A stretch of DNA of 64,000 nucleotides. Origin: Salinimonas profundi (GTDB taxonomy: Bacteria > Pseudomonadota > Gammaproteobacteria > Enterobacterales > Alteromonadaceae). The notes under the pieces were generated by a model. That model did not search any database. It saw only the letters and a list, made by a program, of their open reading frames with translations, and had not been told where the DNA came from. The position numbers were made by a program, and so were the translations under genes. The DNA lies in contig NZ_JABBXD010000002.1 in the NCBI RefSeq assembly GCF_014750655.1, positions 573,314 to 637,313 on the forward strand. Direction: 5' to 3'. Shown piece after piece: positions 24,345-34,294 of this stretch (position 1 is its first letter; the number at the start of each line of letters is the position of its first letter).

Positions 24345-26561
24345 TTAGTTAGCATTATAGCCGTACTGGTCATAAAAACCGCCGTATCGCTCAGAAACAT
24401 CCGAGCGTCGCAAGTCAACCTGATTAAGCACAACACCATCCACGCGGTGTCCAACCTGCAGGAAGCGGCCCAGACCATTTTGGATCATCTTCTCACTGGT
24501 GCTGTCAGCCCTTACTACATAAATGACTGAGTCACAGGCTTTCGACACCACCATCGCATCACTGACAGCCTGCGTCGGCGCGGTATCCACCACCACATAC
24601 TTGTAATGCTTCTTAAGATAGGTGATAAGTGCATTAAATCCTTCACCGGCCAGCAGTTCCTGCGGATTAGATGGAATACTGCCGGCACAAATCAGATCGA
24701 TACCAGACTGCTCATCATGCACCAGACACTCATCCAGCGAGTGAGTTTTCATTGTCAGGTTTGATAAGCCAGGCTGATAATTAGGCACATTAAAGCGCTT
24801 GCCGATGGACGGCCGACGCAGGTCGGCATCAATAAGAATGGTTTTGTCCAGCTGTCCCAGTGCAAAGGCAAGATTAGTTGAAACAGTGGACTTACCTTCT
24901 TTAGGCACACTGGAGGTCACCAGAATCGCCTGGTTTTGCTTCTCCAGATTGGTCAGGGACAGACTGGTTCTCAAGGTGCGCACAGCCTCACTGAACTGAT
25001 GATACTTATTGTCGAAAAATGCGCGCAGCGGCATCGACTCTTTACGCTTTTGAGGAATAAGTGGAATAAGTCCAAGCATACGCTGTCCGAGCTTCTTCTC
25101 CACATCTTCGACGGAACGCACACCACTGTTGAGCGCTTCCAGCACAAAGGCCAGGAACACGCCGAATCCGAAGCTGATGACAAATGCCGCACCGATTAAC
25201 AGGGTACGATTTGGTTTGGATGGGTTATTCGGCGCCACGGCTGGATCCAGAATTCGCGCATTTGCCGACTCAAAACCGCCTATTTCGCTCGTCTCCTTAA
25301 GACGGGTAAACATGGAGTTATAAAGCTGCTGATTAATATCAACCTCGCGCTGTAGAGCACGACGCTGATTCTCAAGGCCTGATAACTTGCGATATTCAGA
25401 TTTAGCCTGACTCACTTCTTCCTGTAAGTTAGCAACACGTTCCTGAGAGGCCCGGTATTGTGTCGTGATGCTGGAAATCAAATCGCGGATTTGCGTCTGC
25501 AACGTATCCCGCACTGAGGTTAGCTCAGCCTGAGCAGCAACCATTTTAGGATGTTTGGGCCCGAATACCTTGCTGAGCTCACTCACCCTGCTCTGCGCCT
25601 CTGCCTGCTGACGACGCACGCTTTGAATGCTGGGATGATTCAATACTTCAGGCAACCTTGACAGCGCGTTGATGTCCGCGCCGTTACGCTGAGTTTGCTC
25701 GTAGATAGTCCGGTTCTGCTTTAACGTAGACTGAGCGTCTAACAATTGGTCGCTCAGCTGTTCCAGTTCTTCAGCTGCCAGACCGACCACACCGTTACTC
25801 AGGTTGACCAGCTGATTTTCTTCGTAAAAATCTGTCAGTTTTCGCTCAGCTTCTTCCAGCTTATCTTTCAGACCTTCCATACTTTCGGTCAGAAATGACG
25901 TCGCCTTGGTGGTCATATCAACCTTAGCCTGCAGATAGTTCTCGACGTACACATCACCCATTGCATTTGCAATTCGTGCAGCCAGCTCAGGCGATTCGCT
26001 CACCGCGGTAATCTCAATGACCTGGGTATTATTGACCAGATTCACCGAAATTGAATTCATCAATTTGTTGATGGCGGCCTGACGGCGCTTTTCTGCGCGC
26101 TGGGTTTGTGTCAGCGTTTTCTTTTTCTTTTCCGGTAAGAATGTAAGCTTTGATTTTATCCATTGCTTCACATCTTTGACGATATCAAATCCGCCCGATG
26201 ACGATGGCATGAAAACCGGATCATTAGACAAGTCCAGTTCGTCCACCGCGCGTGAGGCAACCTGACGCGACTGGATAATTTCATACTGGGTCTGCATATA
26301 GTCTTTTCGGGTAGTATCTGACTTGTAGATCTCCTCGATAGACATCAGATTAGCCGGTTGCGACTCAATTAACAGGCTGGCTGTGGCTGAATAAATCGGC
26401 GTCATCTTCATGACTATCAGCGCCACCAATACGGTGAACAACACGGCAAGCAGAATGATTCGACCAGCGTAACGCTTAAATACTTGCCAATAATGCGCAA
26501 AATCGATGGTTTCATCATCGAGGATATTGGCTTGTAGCTGATCCCTCACTTTACTAGACAT
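24345..26561 (-). CDS. wzc: Wzc-type polysaccharide co-polymerase/tyrosine autokinase
   Basis: The 738-residue protein combines an N-terminal Wzz domain (first membrane span at about 35-55, coiled-coil periplasmic region 215-420, second span near 455-475) with a BY-kinase domain. The Walker A motif SVPKEGKSTVSTNLAFALGQ is near residue 555, Walker A' ILIDADLRRP follows, and Walker B is YVVVDTAP. The C-terminal tyrosine cluster ERYGGFYDQYGYNAN is the autophosphorylation tail. It controls chain length and export and is cycled by the PHP phosphatase downstream. Confidence 0.95.
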   Translation of the reverse strand: MSSKVRDQLQANILDDETIDFAHYWQVFKRYAGRIILLAVLFTVLVALIVMKMTPIYSATASLLIESQPANLMSIEEIYKSDTTRKDYMQTQYEIIQSRQVASRAVDELDLSNDPVFMPSSSGGFDIVKDVKQWIKSKLTFLPEKKKKTLTQTQRAEKRRQAAINKLMNSISVNLVNNTQVIEITAVSESPELAARIANAMGDVYVENYLQAKVDMTTKATSFLTESMEGLKDKLEEAERKLTDFYEENQLVNLSNGVVGLAAEELEQLSDQLLDAQSTLKQNRTIYEQTQRNGADINALSRLPEVLNHPSIQSVRRQQAEAQSRVSELSKVFGPKHPKMVAAQAELTSVRDTLQTQIRDLISSITTQYRASQERVANLQEEVSQAKSEYRKLSGLENQRRALQREVDINQQLYNSMFTRLKETSEIGGFESANARILDPAVAPNNPSKPNRTLLIGAAFVISFGFGVFLAFVLEALNSGVRSVEDVEKKLGQRMLGLIPLIPQKRKESMPLRAFFDNKYHQFSEAVRTLRTSLSLTNLEKQNQAILVTSSVPKEGKSTVSTNLAFALGQLDKTILIDADLRRPSIGKRFNVPNYQPGLSNLTMKTHSLDECLVHDEQSGIDLICAGSIPSNPQELLAGEGFNALITYLKKHYKYVVVDTAPTQAVSDAMVVSKACDSVIYVVRADSTSEKMIQNGLGRFLQVGHRVDGVVLNQVDLRRSDVSERYGGFYDQYGYNAN

Positions 26562-26601
26562 AGATTTTCCTTCGAAATCTGGCTATAACTGACACGCTTC
26601 A

Positions 26602-27147
26602 TCAGAAGAAGCGCTGTGGTACGGTAATAATATCGCCGGGTCGGATCAGGTGACCAACATCCACTTCAATGGTGCGTTGTTGCCCATCTTTTTCGCGAAT
26701 TATCTGGATATCGGAGCGCGAGGCCCGTTCGGTATAGCCGCCGGCCAACGCAGCAGCCTTATTGACGGACAAACCTGGCTGGTAGGGATACCCCCCGGGG
26801 CTTTTCACTTCACCGTCGATAAAAAACGGGCGGTATTCAACAATGGATACCGCGATGGAAGGGTTTACCAGGTAATCACCTTCCAGCCCATCGTAGATCA
26901 GACTTTCAACTTCAGAAAGCGTGAGGCCAACCAGCTTCAGGTCGCCCAGAAACGGATAATTGATTTTGCCAACATCGGGGATTCGGGTTTCCATAGATAA
27001 GTCAGTTTGACCAAAAACCTTAATAAGGATTTTGTCGCCGACACCCAGCCGGTATTGACTCATGTTCACGTTGCCCTCTTGTGCCACTGCGTTACAAACA
27101 AACAACAACAACACGATAGTCAGCACATACCTCACGCTTTTCTCCAT
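26602..27147 (-). CDS. short Wza-like polysaccharide export protein
   Basis: The 181-residue product has a signal peptide (about 1-22, VAQ) and the Poly_export domain: YRLGVGDKILIKVFGQTDLS, NYPFLGDLKLVGLTL, NPSIAVSIVEYRPFFIDGEV, with one SLBB-type segment YPYQPGLSVNKAAALAGGY. It ends at VPQRFF, without the second SLBB domain and the C-terminal helix that forms the outer-membrane pore in E. coli Wza. No lipobox cysteine is seen near the cleavage site. The adjacent beta-barrel gene overlaps by one base and could supply the outer-membrane channel. Confidence 0.9.
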   Translation of the reverse strand: MEKSVRYVLTIVLLLFVCNAVAQEGNVNMSQYRLGVGDKILIKVFGQTDLSMETRIPDVGKINYPFLGDLKLVGLTLSEVESLIYDGLEGDYLVNPSIAVSIVEYRPFFIDGEVKSPGGYPYQPGLSVNKAAALAGGYTERASRSDIQIIREKDGQQRTIEVDVGHLIRPGDIITVPQRFF

Positions 27148-28370
27148 TATAAAGTTACCTTCGCGGTCAGACCGATTACGTCGCGATCATAATCTATAGT
27201 CTCACGGTTACTATCTCGTTCATTTATTTGATAAAAAACACCTAATTGTAGCCAGCGACGGAAATCGTAGTCGGCGCCAAGTGTTATTTTTGTCGTTTCA
27301 TCTTCGCGAAGGTCGGAGGCCTGTCCCTCATAATCATCCGTGGCAAACGCGACCCGGGCAGTGGTAGAAAAGCGCTCAAGCCATGAATGCTCCCAACTGA
27401 CACTGTAGTCGCGGCTGCGAATATAGTCGGCTTCACTATTGGTTTCCCGGGTATCGGCACTTGTTGCAAATTTTATCTGCGAGTAACTCATTGGCTTATA
27501 GGCCATTCCGACTTCCCAGGCCACGCCGGAAAAGTCCTCACGCCCGACAGCATCAAACTTTTTCTGCGTGTAACCGATTTTAGCGAAACTGCGCGTGTAG
27601 TTATTCGTTTGCCAGGTTACCCCTGCTAACACTGTGTTTTCTATAGAGTCCAGAGATTGTTGGGCCTGCTGCTGCTCATCGTACGTAATTTCCTGACGGT
27701 TTGCGTCAAGTACGAGGTTAGTGCTGGGTGCGACACGATAATAGAATGCGGCGCCATATCTGAAGTAATCGCGGTCACGATAGCGCAAAAAGTTGGTGTC
27801 GCGAAAGCCCAACACCTCAGGCCTGTCATCGTAATTCATCACCTCGTAGCCTGCTGAAACCTCTACCCGGCCTGTTGATGACAGTCCGCCATATGACAGC
27901 ACACCATCGAGGTTTGCGTTTTTATACGTGTCAGGCTCGCTGAGCGCGTTGCCGAACCCGTTTGAGTAAACCCGGCCACGATCATCGTGACCGTCTTCAA
28001 AATTTGCTCTGGCTGTAAAGCGGCTACGTTCAGAAAACACAAAGTCGCCATCGGCATGCAAAAAGTGATCAGTGTAGTTATCCGCTGCACTGGAGAAATA
28101 CTCACCGCGCTCGAGGCGATAGCCTAATTCAATCTCATTGCCGTTCAGCTCCGTTACAGCACGCAACTCAGGTGAAACGACTCCGACCCAACTGGTGATT
28201 TCCGCGTCCTGCTCACTGGCGTAAGTAACATTATCAATATGCAGAAAATCCGTATTCAGAACAGGGATGAGGTCGACGCTGCCCATTTTGTACCTGCCCG
28301 CTTCCTGAGCGTGACTAATACTAACAGCAATCAAAGACAGTGCGAGCGCACTGGAAGCCTGCTTTATCAT
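27147..28370 (-). CDS. outer-membrane beta-barrel EPS export protein (EpsL-like)
   Basis: The 407-residue protein has a signal peptide (1-21, SHA). The mature part consists of alternating strands rich in aromatic residues with polar loops: ELGYRLERGEYFSS, RFTARANFEDG, GRVEVSAGYEVM, YFRYGAAFYYRVA. It ends in a terminal strand VIGLTAKVTL. This matches the putative beta-barrel proteins (BBP2/EpsL type) found in EPS operons. It is the first gene of the minus-strand export operon 28370-23603, behind the sigma-54 site at 28585. Confidence 0.82.
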   Translation of the reverse strand: MIKQASSALALSLIAVSISHAQEAGRYKMGSVDLIPVLNTDFLHIDNVTYASEQDAEITSWVGVVSPELRAVTELNGNEIELGYRLERGEYFSSAADNYTDHFLHADGDFVFSERSRFTARANFEDGHDDRGRVYSNGFGNALSEPDTYKNANLDGVLSYGGLSSTGRVEVSAGYEVMNYDDRPEVLGFRDTNFLRYRDRDYFRYGAAFYYRVAPSTNLVLDANRQEITYDEQQQAQQSLDSIENTVLAGVTWQTNNYTRSFAKIGYTQKKFDAVGREDFSGVAWEVGMAYKPMSYSQIKFATSADTRETNSEADYIRSRDYSVSWEHSWLERFSTTARVAFATDDYEGQASDLREDETTKITLGADYDFRRWLQLGVFYQINERDSNRETIDYDRDVIGLTAKVTL

Positions 28371-28575
28371 GTTCTCTCCGGTTAAAATATTTTGAATGGG
28401 GCGAATGCTTCAATGCATTGGCCGCCAAAACCTTAAGCGTAAAATCATCCTTCGTCGCCAGCGCTGTTCTGTAAACTCAGCGCCTGGTTGCCTTTGGTGC
28501 ACAAAGCCTGACGTGCCTGCACGGGTAATATTGGAGCAGGCTTCATTACGCTTACTTCACTAAATGAAGATATCG

Positions 28576-28641
28576 AGTGGTCACAAGCGAATTCTGTGCC
28601 ATCAGTAAAAACGCCGAAAAAAATGCTTCGGAAGTGGTCAC
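28576..28641. repeat. direct repeats between divergent sigma-54 promoters
   Basis: AGTGGTCAC occurs at 28576-28584 and again at 28633-28641, 57 bases apart. An ACAGA...TCTGT inverted repeat sits at 28644-28659. They lie beside the minus-strand -24/-12 site and 170-240 bases upstream of the plus-strand one, a usual distance for an enhancer-binding activator. Confidence 0.4.
28585..28602 (-). promoter_or_regulatory. sigma-54 promoter of the epsL-wza-wzc operon
   Basis: On the minus strand ATGGCACAGAATTCGCTT matches TGGCAC-N5-TTGC closely, with one change in the -12 element and exact GG/GC spacing. The leader to the ATG at 28370 is about 200 bases. Confidence 0.7.
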
Positions 28642-28810
28642 GAACAGAACCAGGTCTGTAACTAATTATTCCGTCACTGCTGTCTATGAAGCATCCTGAT
28701 ACTTCATTCCTTTTTAGTAGGATCGGAAATAAAGGCTATAAATGTTGTAATAAATTTACAGTTTTTAATTTTTAGCACGCGGCAATCTAGTGAAAATCAT
28801 TCACTTAAAT

Positions 28811-28828
28811 TTGGAACACTTTGTGCAT
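28811..28828 (+). promoter_or_regulatory. sigma-54 promoter of the wcaJ-like gene
   Basis: TTGGAACACTTTGTGCAT has the GG and GC at positions 3-4 and 15-16, as required. It lies about 100 bases upstream of the WcaJ-like start. The rest of 28371-28929 holds no gene. Confidence 0.6.
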
Positions 28829-28929
28829 TTAGTTAAGGCAGTTATCTTGTATTCAATGAAGTTTAAGATGTGTGAATTCGGTCGAGCCTTCGTTTTTCCT
28901 GGTTTACCACTTATCGGAGCGAATGAATT

Positions 28930-30387
28930 ATGAAATTCAACTTACTGCAAAGTCAGGCGCTAAATAGCAACAGTAATTCTCGTGATGAGAGAAGAAGTGG
29001 TATTACCGGTCATTATCAGAGCAGTTTTTCTACGGTCTATCGACTGATCGATCTGTCGCTGATTACCGTCTGTTTTTACGCTGCCGTGTTTTATTATGAA
29101 CTGACGCTAACCACCACGGGCATGATTTTACTGTTCATTAATGTGGTGTCGTTTCAACTGGCGGCCGAGGCATTAGACCTTTACCGTTCCTGGCGCAGCA
29201 GCCGCACCAGCTCGATGCTTAAGAGTGCGGCGGGCACATGGTTGTTAAGTTTCGTTGTGACACTGACACTGGGCTTTTTATTCTCCCACAGTGTGACACT
29301 TTCTCCTTCGATGGTGATGTTCTGGTTTGCGACCTCGTTTGTGGCATTAACGGTATGGCGCGGCATCATGCGACAGTTTCTGTTCAAGGTTCGTCGCAGT
29401 GGTATGAATACACGTTCAGCCATCATTGTTGGCGCAACAGAAGTTGGCTATGACATGGCACAGCAAATGGCTGCTAACGAGCATTTGGGTATTCAGTTCA
29501 AAGGCATGTATGACGACCGTCCGTCTGATCGATTAACTGCTGAGCAAAAGCATGATATTAAAGGCAGTATTGATGATGCGATTGAATTAGCCCGGCTTCA
29601 TCAGGTTGACTATATTTATATTGCGCTGCCGACTGCTGCAGAAGGCAGGATTAAGAACATTCTTGAAAAATGCAGTGACACCACTGCCAACGTTTATCTG
29701 ATTCCTAATTTCTTTATGTATTCACTGCTGAACTCTCGCTGGCAGACAGTGGGTAATGTGCAGGCATTGAGTATCTATGATACGCCCTTCCAGGGTGCCA
29801 ACGATGTGTTAAAACGTATTGAAGATGTCGTTGTCAGCAGTATTATTCTGGCGTTTTTAGCCATTCCAATGCTGTGTATTGCTGCCGCGGTTAAACTGAC
29901 GTCGCCTGGTCCGGCTATCTTCAAGCAAAAGCGTTACGGCCTCGATGGTAAAGAAATTACTGTTTATAAATTCCGGTCAATGTCGACCCAAGATAACGGC
30001 CCGGAAGTGAAACAGGCAACGAAGAACGACCCGCGTGTAACAAAGCTGGGCGCATTTTTGAGAAAGACATCTCTGGATGAGTTACCACAGTTTATAAATG
30101 TGTTGCAGGGTAGGATGTCGATTGTTGGCCCCCGTCCTCACGCAGTTGCGCACAATGAACAGTATCGAAAACTTATTACCGGTTATATGCTACGCCATAA
30201 AATACGTCCGGGTATTACAGGCTGGGCCCAGGTTAATGGTCTTCGTGGTGAAACAGAAACCGTTAACAAGATGGCCAAGCGGGTAGAATACGATCTTGAT
30301 TACATGCACCGCTGGTCTGTATGGTTTGATTTAAAGATTATTTTGAAGACCGTTGTCGGCGGTTTCTCCGGGAACAACGTCTATTAA
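28930..30387 (+). CDS. wcaJ: undecaprenyl-phosphate sugar phosphotransferase (WcaJ/WbaP type)
   Basis: The 485-residue protein starts EPS repeat-unit synthesis by transferring a sugar-1-phosphate to undecaprenyl phosphate. The N-terminal half has about four membrane helices and a nucleotide-binding-like domain ([16 protein letters not shown]). The C-terminal catalytic domain contains [46 protein letters not shown] and [19 protein letters not shown]. The glucose-type preference is inferred from family similarity. It is transcribed alone from a sigma-54 promoter and ends at a strong terminator. Confidence 0.93.
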   Translation: MKFNLLQSQALNSNSNSRDERRSGITGHYQSSFSTVYRLIDLSLITVCFYAAVFYYELTLTTTGMILLFINVVSFQLAAEALDLYRSWRSSRTSSMLKSAAGTWLLSFVVTLTLGFLFSHSVTLSPSMVMFWFATSFVALTVWRGIMRQFLFKVRRSGMNTRSAIIVGATEVGYDMAQQMAANEHLGIQFKGMYDDRPSDRLTAEQKHDIKGSIDDAIELARLHQVDYIYIALPTAAEGRIKNILEKCSDTTANVYLIPNFFMYSLLNSRWQTVGNVQALSIYDTPFQGANDVLKRIEDVVVSSIILAFLAIPMLCIAAAVKLTSPGPAIFKQKRYGLDGKEITVYKFRSMSTQDNGPEVKQATKNDPRVTKLGAFLRKTSLDELPQFINVLQGRMSIVGPRPHAVAHNEQYRKLITGYMLRHKIRPGITGWAQVNGLRGETETVNKMAKRVEYDLDYMHRWSVWFDLKIILKTVVGGFSGNNVY

Positions 30388-30416
30388 AAAAAAGGCCCGT
30401 CTATCGGGCCTTTTTT
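30388..30416 (+). terminator. rho-independent terminator of the wcaJ-like gene
   Basis: A 12-bp stem (six A-T pairs plus GGCCCG/CGGGCC) with a 5-base loop ends in TTTTTT, directly after the stop codon. Confidence 0.92.
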
Positions 30417-30558
30417 GTACGTGGCATCCTCTCGATCACCGGGACAAAGTTTCACGATTGATACCAAGTTATAGTGTCACTATGCCAGGCGCTTCTTTTG
30501 CTTTGTTGGAAATAAACGACAATTACGCCTTTAGAGCTACTAAAATAGAATGAGTAGC

Positions 30559-31467
30559 TCAGTTAAGCGTTGGCTGGGGCAACAGCGGCGCCAGGATCTC
30601 CCCGATGCGGCGGAATAAACGCATTCTGGTCGTGCCAGAGCGCCATACCAGTCCGATTTCCCTAAATGCATCATCCTCGGCCGGCATTGCCGTTAGCGAC
30701 GTATTTTTGAGAATATTCTGATTAATCGCCAATTCTGGCAAAAATGTATATCCCAGTTTGCTGTTTGCCAGCTGTACCAGTGTGTACAGGCTACTGGCTG
30801 CCAGGCTACTTACTTGTTCCTGATGCTGCAGTCCACAAGCACTGACGGCATGTCCGGTCATGCAATGCTCTTGCTGTAGCAAAAATATGCTTTTCTTAGG
30901 CAATGACGAAATATCCAGCGGATTCGGTAGCGTTTTACTAAGCTCTTCATGGGCGACCAGATGAAACGGATCATGTCCCAGTACCATTTGCTTGCACCCC
31001 GGGGTTTCCATTGGCAGCGCTAACACCAGCAAATCGAGCTCTCCGTCACTCAGTTGCTGGAGCAGGTTGTCAGTGGTGTCTTCCTGTAGCTCAAGACCAA
31101 TTTCCGGCAAAAATGCATTGAATGCACCGATAAGGCCTTCAAACAGAAATGGCGCAATTGTGGGAATCACGCCCAGTTTGAGCTTACCGCTTTGCCAGTT
31201 CCCCGCATTCTGCGCATATTCGACTAACTCACCGGCTTCCTGGAGTATTAGTTTGCTTCGCTCTACAACGTCCAGCCCCAGTGAGGTAAACACAAATGTT
31301 TTATGTTCTCGTTCAAGCAGTTGTGAGCCGAAGTGCTCTTCAAGATTTTGTATTGCCGTGCTGAGCGTCGACTGGCTCACATTGCAACGATGCGCTGCCC
31401 GGTGAAAATGCTGTTCCTGATGCAATGTCACTAAATAGTGCAGATGCTTTAAGTTCGGCCACTTCAT
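30559..31467 (-). CDS. oxyR: LysR-type peroxide regulator OxyR
   Basis: The 302-residue protein has the LysR winged helix (NVSQSTLSTAIQNLEEHFGS) and a substrate domain with Cys202 and Cys211 in QEHCMTGHAVSACGL. The nine-residue spacing is the same as Cys199-Cys208 of E. coli OxyR, so disulfide sensing should be intact. It activates peroxide defence genes; katG at 1552 is a likely target although distant. It is convergent with the wcaJ-like gene and divergent from the Usp gene. Confidence 0.93.
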   Translation of the reverse strand: MKWPNLKHLHYLVTLHQEQHFHRAAHRCNVSQSTLSTAIQNLEEHFGSQLLEREHKTFVFTSLGLDVVERSKLILQEAGELVEYAQNAGNWQSGKLKLGVIPTIAPFLFEGLIGAFNAFLPEIGLELQEDTTDNLLQQLSDGELDLLVLALPMETPGCKQMVLGHDPFHLVAHEELSKTLPNPLDISSLPKKSIFLLQQEHCMTGHAVSACGLQHQEQVSSLAASSLYTLVQLANSKLGYTFLPELAINQNILKNTSLTAMPAEDDAFREIGLVWRSGTTRMRLFRRIGEILAPLLPQPTLN

Positions 31468-31697
31468 AAGTCAACTTTTAGATTAGAAATGATAGTTTCA
31501 ATCTAGCATAAGTATTACCGAAAGGTAAATCCAATAAGATTTGCCGTGGCCGTGACGTCAACGTAAGGGCTTCATCATTTATTCATGTTTACAGCCCGAT
31601 TTTTGCCCGAATAAAGCTTATAATAAGTCTAAATGGTTTTAAAAAGCCGTATCAATAATTTGTAGTTTCATTTCAAAGGTTTCGTCTTGAGGATGTT

Positions 31698-32672
31698 ATG
31701 AAGGGACATTTTACCAACATAGCCTGCGTGTTAAATGACACCCATAAACAGGATGAGGTTGTTGCTCAGGCTGTTCACGTCGCGAAGCGGCATCAGGCCA
31801 AATTGACAGTGGTACTCAAACTGGATGCCTTGCCACCTAACGCTAAAATGGTGATGCAATCGTTCGCTTATCTGGAGACACAGACCAGTATCGAATCGTC
31901 GGCGCAGGTGTGGCTAAAAGAAAAGGCACAAACCTGGCAGGAAAAATATCCACTGGAAACCGACGTCCGGGTTGGCGACAGCAACAATGATTTTCTGAAA
32001 TACATTGTTGAGTCTGGTTTTGACCTGGTAATAAAGCTTTCTGAAGCCGATTTTCTGGAGCGCTTGTTCGGCAGCGAAGATATGAACCTGCTAAGAAAGT
32101 GTCCCTGTCCTGTGTGGGTTGTACATCGTGGTAACAGTCGTCAGTACGATACCATCGTTGCTTGTCTGGATTTAAACTACCATTACCCTGAGCATGAAGT
32201 TTCTGTCCGCAAAAAGCTGAACATGGATATTCTGCGGTATGCCTCTCAGGTGGCGCTGATGGAGTTTGCCCAGCTACATATTGTGCATGTGTATGATGCG
32301 GTTCCGGAGAATATTGCGCGAGGTGGCTTTATTTCGGTGGATGAGAATAATCTTACCAGCGATTTACAGGACATCTACGCTGAGCGCGATGCTGAACTTG
32401 AACGTCTTCTTTCAAATCTGGACGAAGAACTTGATGAAGGCGCACTGGAATATCTGGCACCACAACGTCATATCATCCATGGCTATCCGCGTCGTGATAT
32501 TGCCATTACAGCGCGCTCTCTGGGTGCAAAGGCGGTAGTGATGGGTACAGTGGCTCGCATCGGCGTTCCGGGCTTCATTATGGGTGGCACCGCCGAAGAA
32601 ACGATTAGTCAGTTAGATTGCGCAGTGCTTGGGATTAAACCTGAAGGATTTATCTCACCCGTAAATGAATAA
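31698..32672 (+). CDS. tandem universal stress protein (UspE-like)
   Basis: The 324-residue protein has two Usp domains. The N-terminal one is degenerate, whereas the C-terminal one ends with the nucleotide-binding loop VVMGTVARIGVPGFIMGGTA, with the glycine spacing of ATP-binding Usp proteins. Length and two-domain layout fit UspE. The family supports survival in growth arrest and oxidative stress. It is separate from oxyR and followed by a shared terminator. Confidence 0.88.
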   Translation: MKGHFTNIACVLNDTHKQDEVVAQAVHVAKRHQAKLTVVLKLDALPPNAKMVMQSFAYLETQTSIESSAQVWLKEKAQTWQEKYPLETDVRVGDSNNDFLKYIVESGFDLVIKLSEADFLERLFGSEDMNLLRKCPCPVWVVHRGNSRQYDTIVACLDLNYHYPEHEVSVRKKLNMDILRYASQVALMEFAQLHIVHVYDAVPENIARGGFISVDENNLTSDLQDIYAERDAELERLLSNLDEELDEGALEYLAPQRHIIHGYPRRDIAITARSLGAKAVVMGTVARIGVPGFIMGGTAEETISQLDCAVLGIKPEGFISPVNE

Positions 32673-32692
32673 CTCTCTGATTTAATACCACA

Positions 32693-32721
32693 AAAAAAGC
32701 CCCGCAAGGCGGGGCTTTTTT
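32693..32721. terminator. bidirectional terminator between usp and pitA
   Basis: GCCCCGC-AAG-GCGGGGC is flanked by six A and six T residues, so it ends transcription from both convergent genes. Confidence 0.92.
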
Positions 32722-32737
32722 CTTATTTTCGCTACCT

Positions 32738-34009
32738 TTAGGGAACGTTGAAAATCCCTTTAAGTAAGTAGAAAAAGATAACCGATAAGATGGCACCTGC
32801 AGGTAAGGTAATTACCCAGGACACCACGATGTTACGCACGATACCCAGGTTCAGTGCTGATACACCTCGGGCCATACCAACCCCTAATACAGCACCTACC
32901 AGCGTCTGCGTAGTAGAGATAGGTAAACCAGTGCCTGATGCAATAACGACGGTACATGCAGCTGCAAGCTCCGCAGCAAAACCGCGACTTGGGGTAAGGT
33001 GTGTAATGCCCTGCCCGATGGTTTTGATAACCCGGTGTCCGAACAGTGCCAGACCAGCCACAATACCCAGACCGCCAAGTGGCAGGATCCAGGGTGCCAA
33101 TGTAGAGCTGGAATTGATTTCGCCACCTGAACTTACCACGCTGACAACCGCAGCCAATGGACCAATCGCATTCGCCACATCGTTTGAGCCGTGGGCAAAC
33201 GCCATACAACACGCGGTAACGACCATCAAAATCGCAAACACTTTTTCAACGTTAGCGGTTTGCAGATCGGCATCGTGAGATTCACTGTAATGCACTCTCT
33301 TGATCCACATTTTACCCAGCACAGCCAAAAGAATACCAATGCCAATGGCCAGCAAATAGCCGTTGAGCGTAGATAGCTCCATACCAACGTGCTTGAGGCC
33401 TTTTTTGATGGTAACCAGTGACATGACAAAACCAGCCAGCGCCATATAAAACGGTACATAACGCTTTGCGTTTTCAAGCGGTTTATCTGTGCTGAAGATC
33501 AGCTTTTGTGCACTCATGAATATCAGATAGGCAATAATGCCGGAGATAGCAGGGGTCACTACCCAGCTGCCTACAATACCGCCAACTTTTCCCCACGATA
33601 CGGCATCCATACTGACGCCCGTCGCTGTAAAGCCGATGATTGCGCCAATAATTGAATGCGTGGTTGAAACAGGCCAGCCCAGCCATGATGCCAGCGCAAG
33701 CCAGATACCGGCTGCGAAGAGGGAGGCAATCATGCCCAATACCAGATAATCCGGCTTATCTACAAAGAACGCCGAATCAATAATTCCTTTTCGTATGGTC
33801 GAGGTAACTTCACCACCCGCCAGATATGCCCCGGCGAATTCAAAGATCATCGCAATGATGATGGCTTGCTTGATGGTTAACGCTTTAGAGCCAACAGAGG
33901 TTCCCATGGCGTTTGCCACGTCGTTGGCGCCTATTCCCCACGCCATGATAAATCCTACAGCGGCAGCCAGCAGGATTAGGGTCGTTCCATAATTTTGCAG
34001 AAGTTCCAC
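32738..34009 (-). CDS. pitA: PiT-family inorganic phosphate transporter
   Basis: The roughly 423-residue protein has ten or more membrane helices and the duplicated PiT signatures GANDVANAMGTSVGSKALTI and HGSNDVANAIGPLAAV. It is a low-affinity metal-phosphate/proton symporter in the inner membrane. I favour the GTG at 34009 because AGGAG is 9 bases away; a TTG at 34015 is too close to it. It lies upstream of phoU in the same direction, separated by 285 bases. Confidence 0.93.
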   Translation of the reverse strand: MELLQNYGTTLILLAAAVGFIMAWGIGANDVANAMGTSVGSKALTIKQAIIIAMIFEFAGAYLAGGEVTSTIRKGIIDSAFFVDKPDYLVLGMIASLFAAGIWLALASWLGWPVSTTHSIIGAIIGFTATGVSMDAVSWGKVGGIVGSWVVTPAISGIIAYLIFMSAQKLIFSTDKPLENAKRYVPFYMALAGFVMSLVTIKKGLKHVGMELSTLNGYLLAIGIGILLAVLGKMWIKRVHYSESHDADLQTANVEKVFAILMVVTACCMAFAHGSNDVANAIGPLAAVVSVVSSGGEINSSSTLAPWILPLGGLGIVAGLALFGHRVIKTIGQGITHLTPSRGFAAELAAACTVVIASGTGLPISTTQTLVGAVLGVGMARGVSALNLGIVRNIVVSWVITLPAGAILSVIFFYLLKGIFNVP

Positions 34010-34294
34010 AGGCAAGTGCTCCTGATTATTTATGGCTGACGCCAGACTGTTCGTGGCGCAGGATGAAAATTGTTTGCCTTCTCAGGCAGGCGAAATTGCT
34101 ATCGTGCGAGTTATTTTCGTTTCTCAGCATAGGTCAATATTTAAACTGATCTCGTTTTGGCAGCGCGCATGATAACGTAATCATTCGTTTTGCCATAGTC
34201 TAAAAACTGGTTAATCGTAAATTTGAGATAAAAGTGTCGCCAGTTGTCGATTTTAGACGCAATTGTTTCAGTTTTATGACATCTCGCCGACGCT

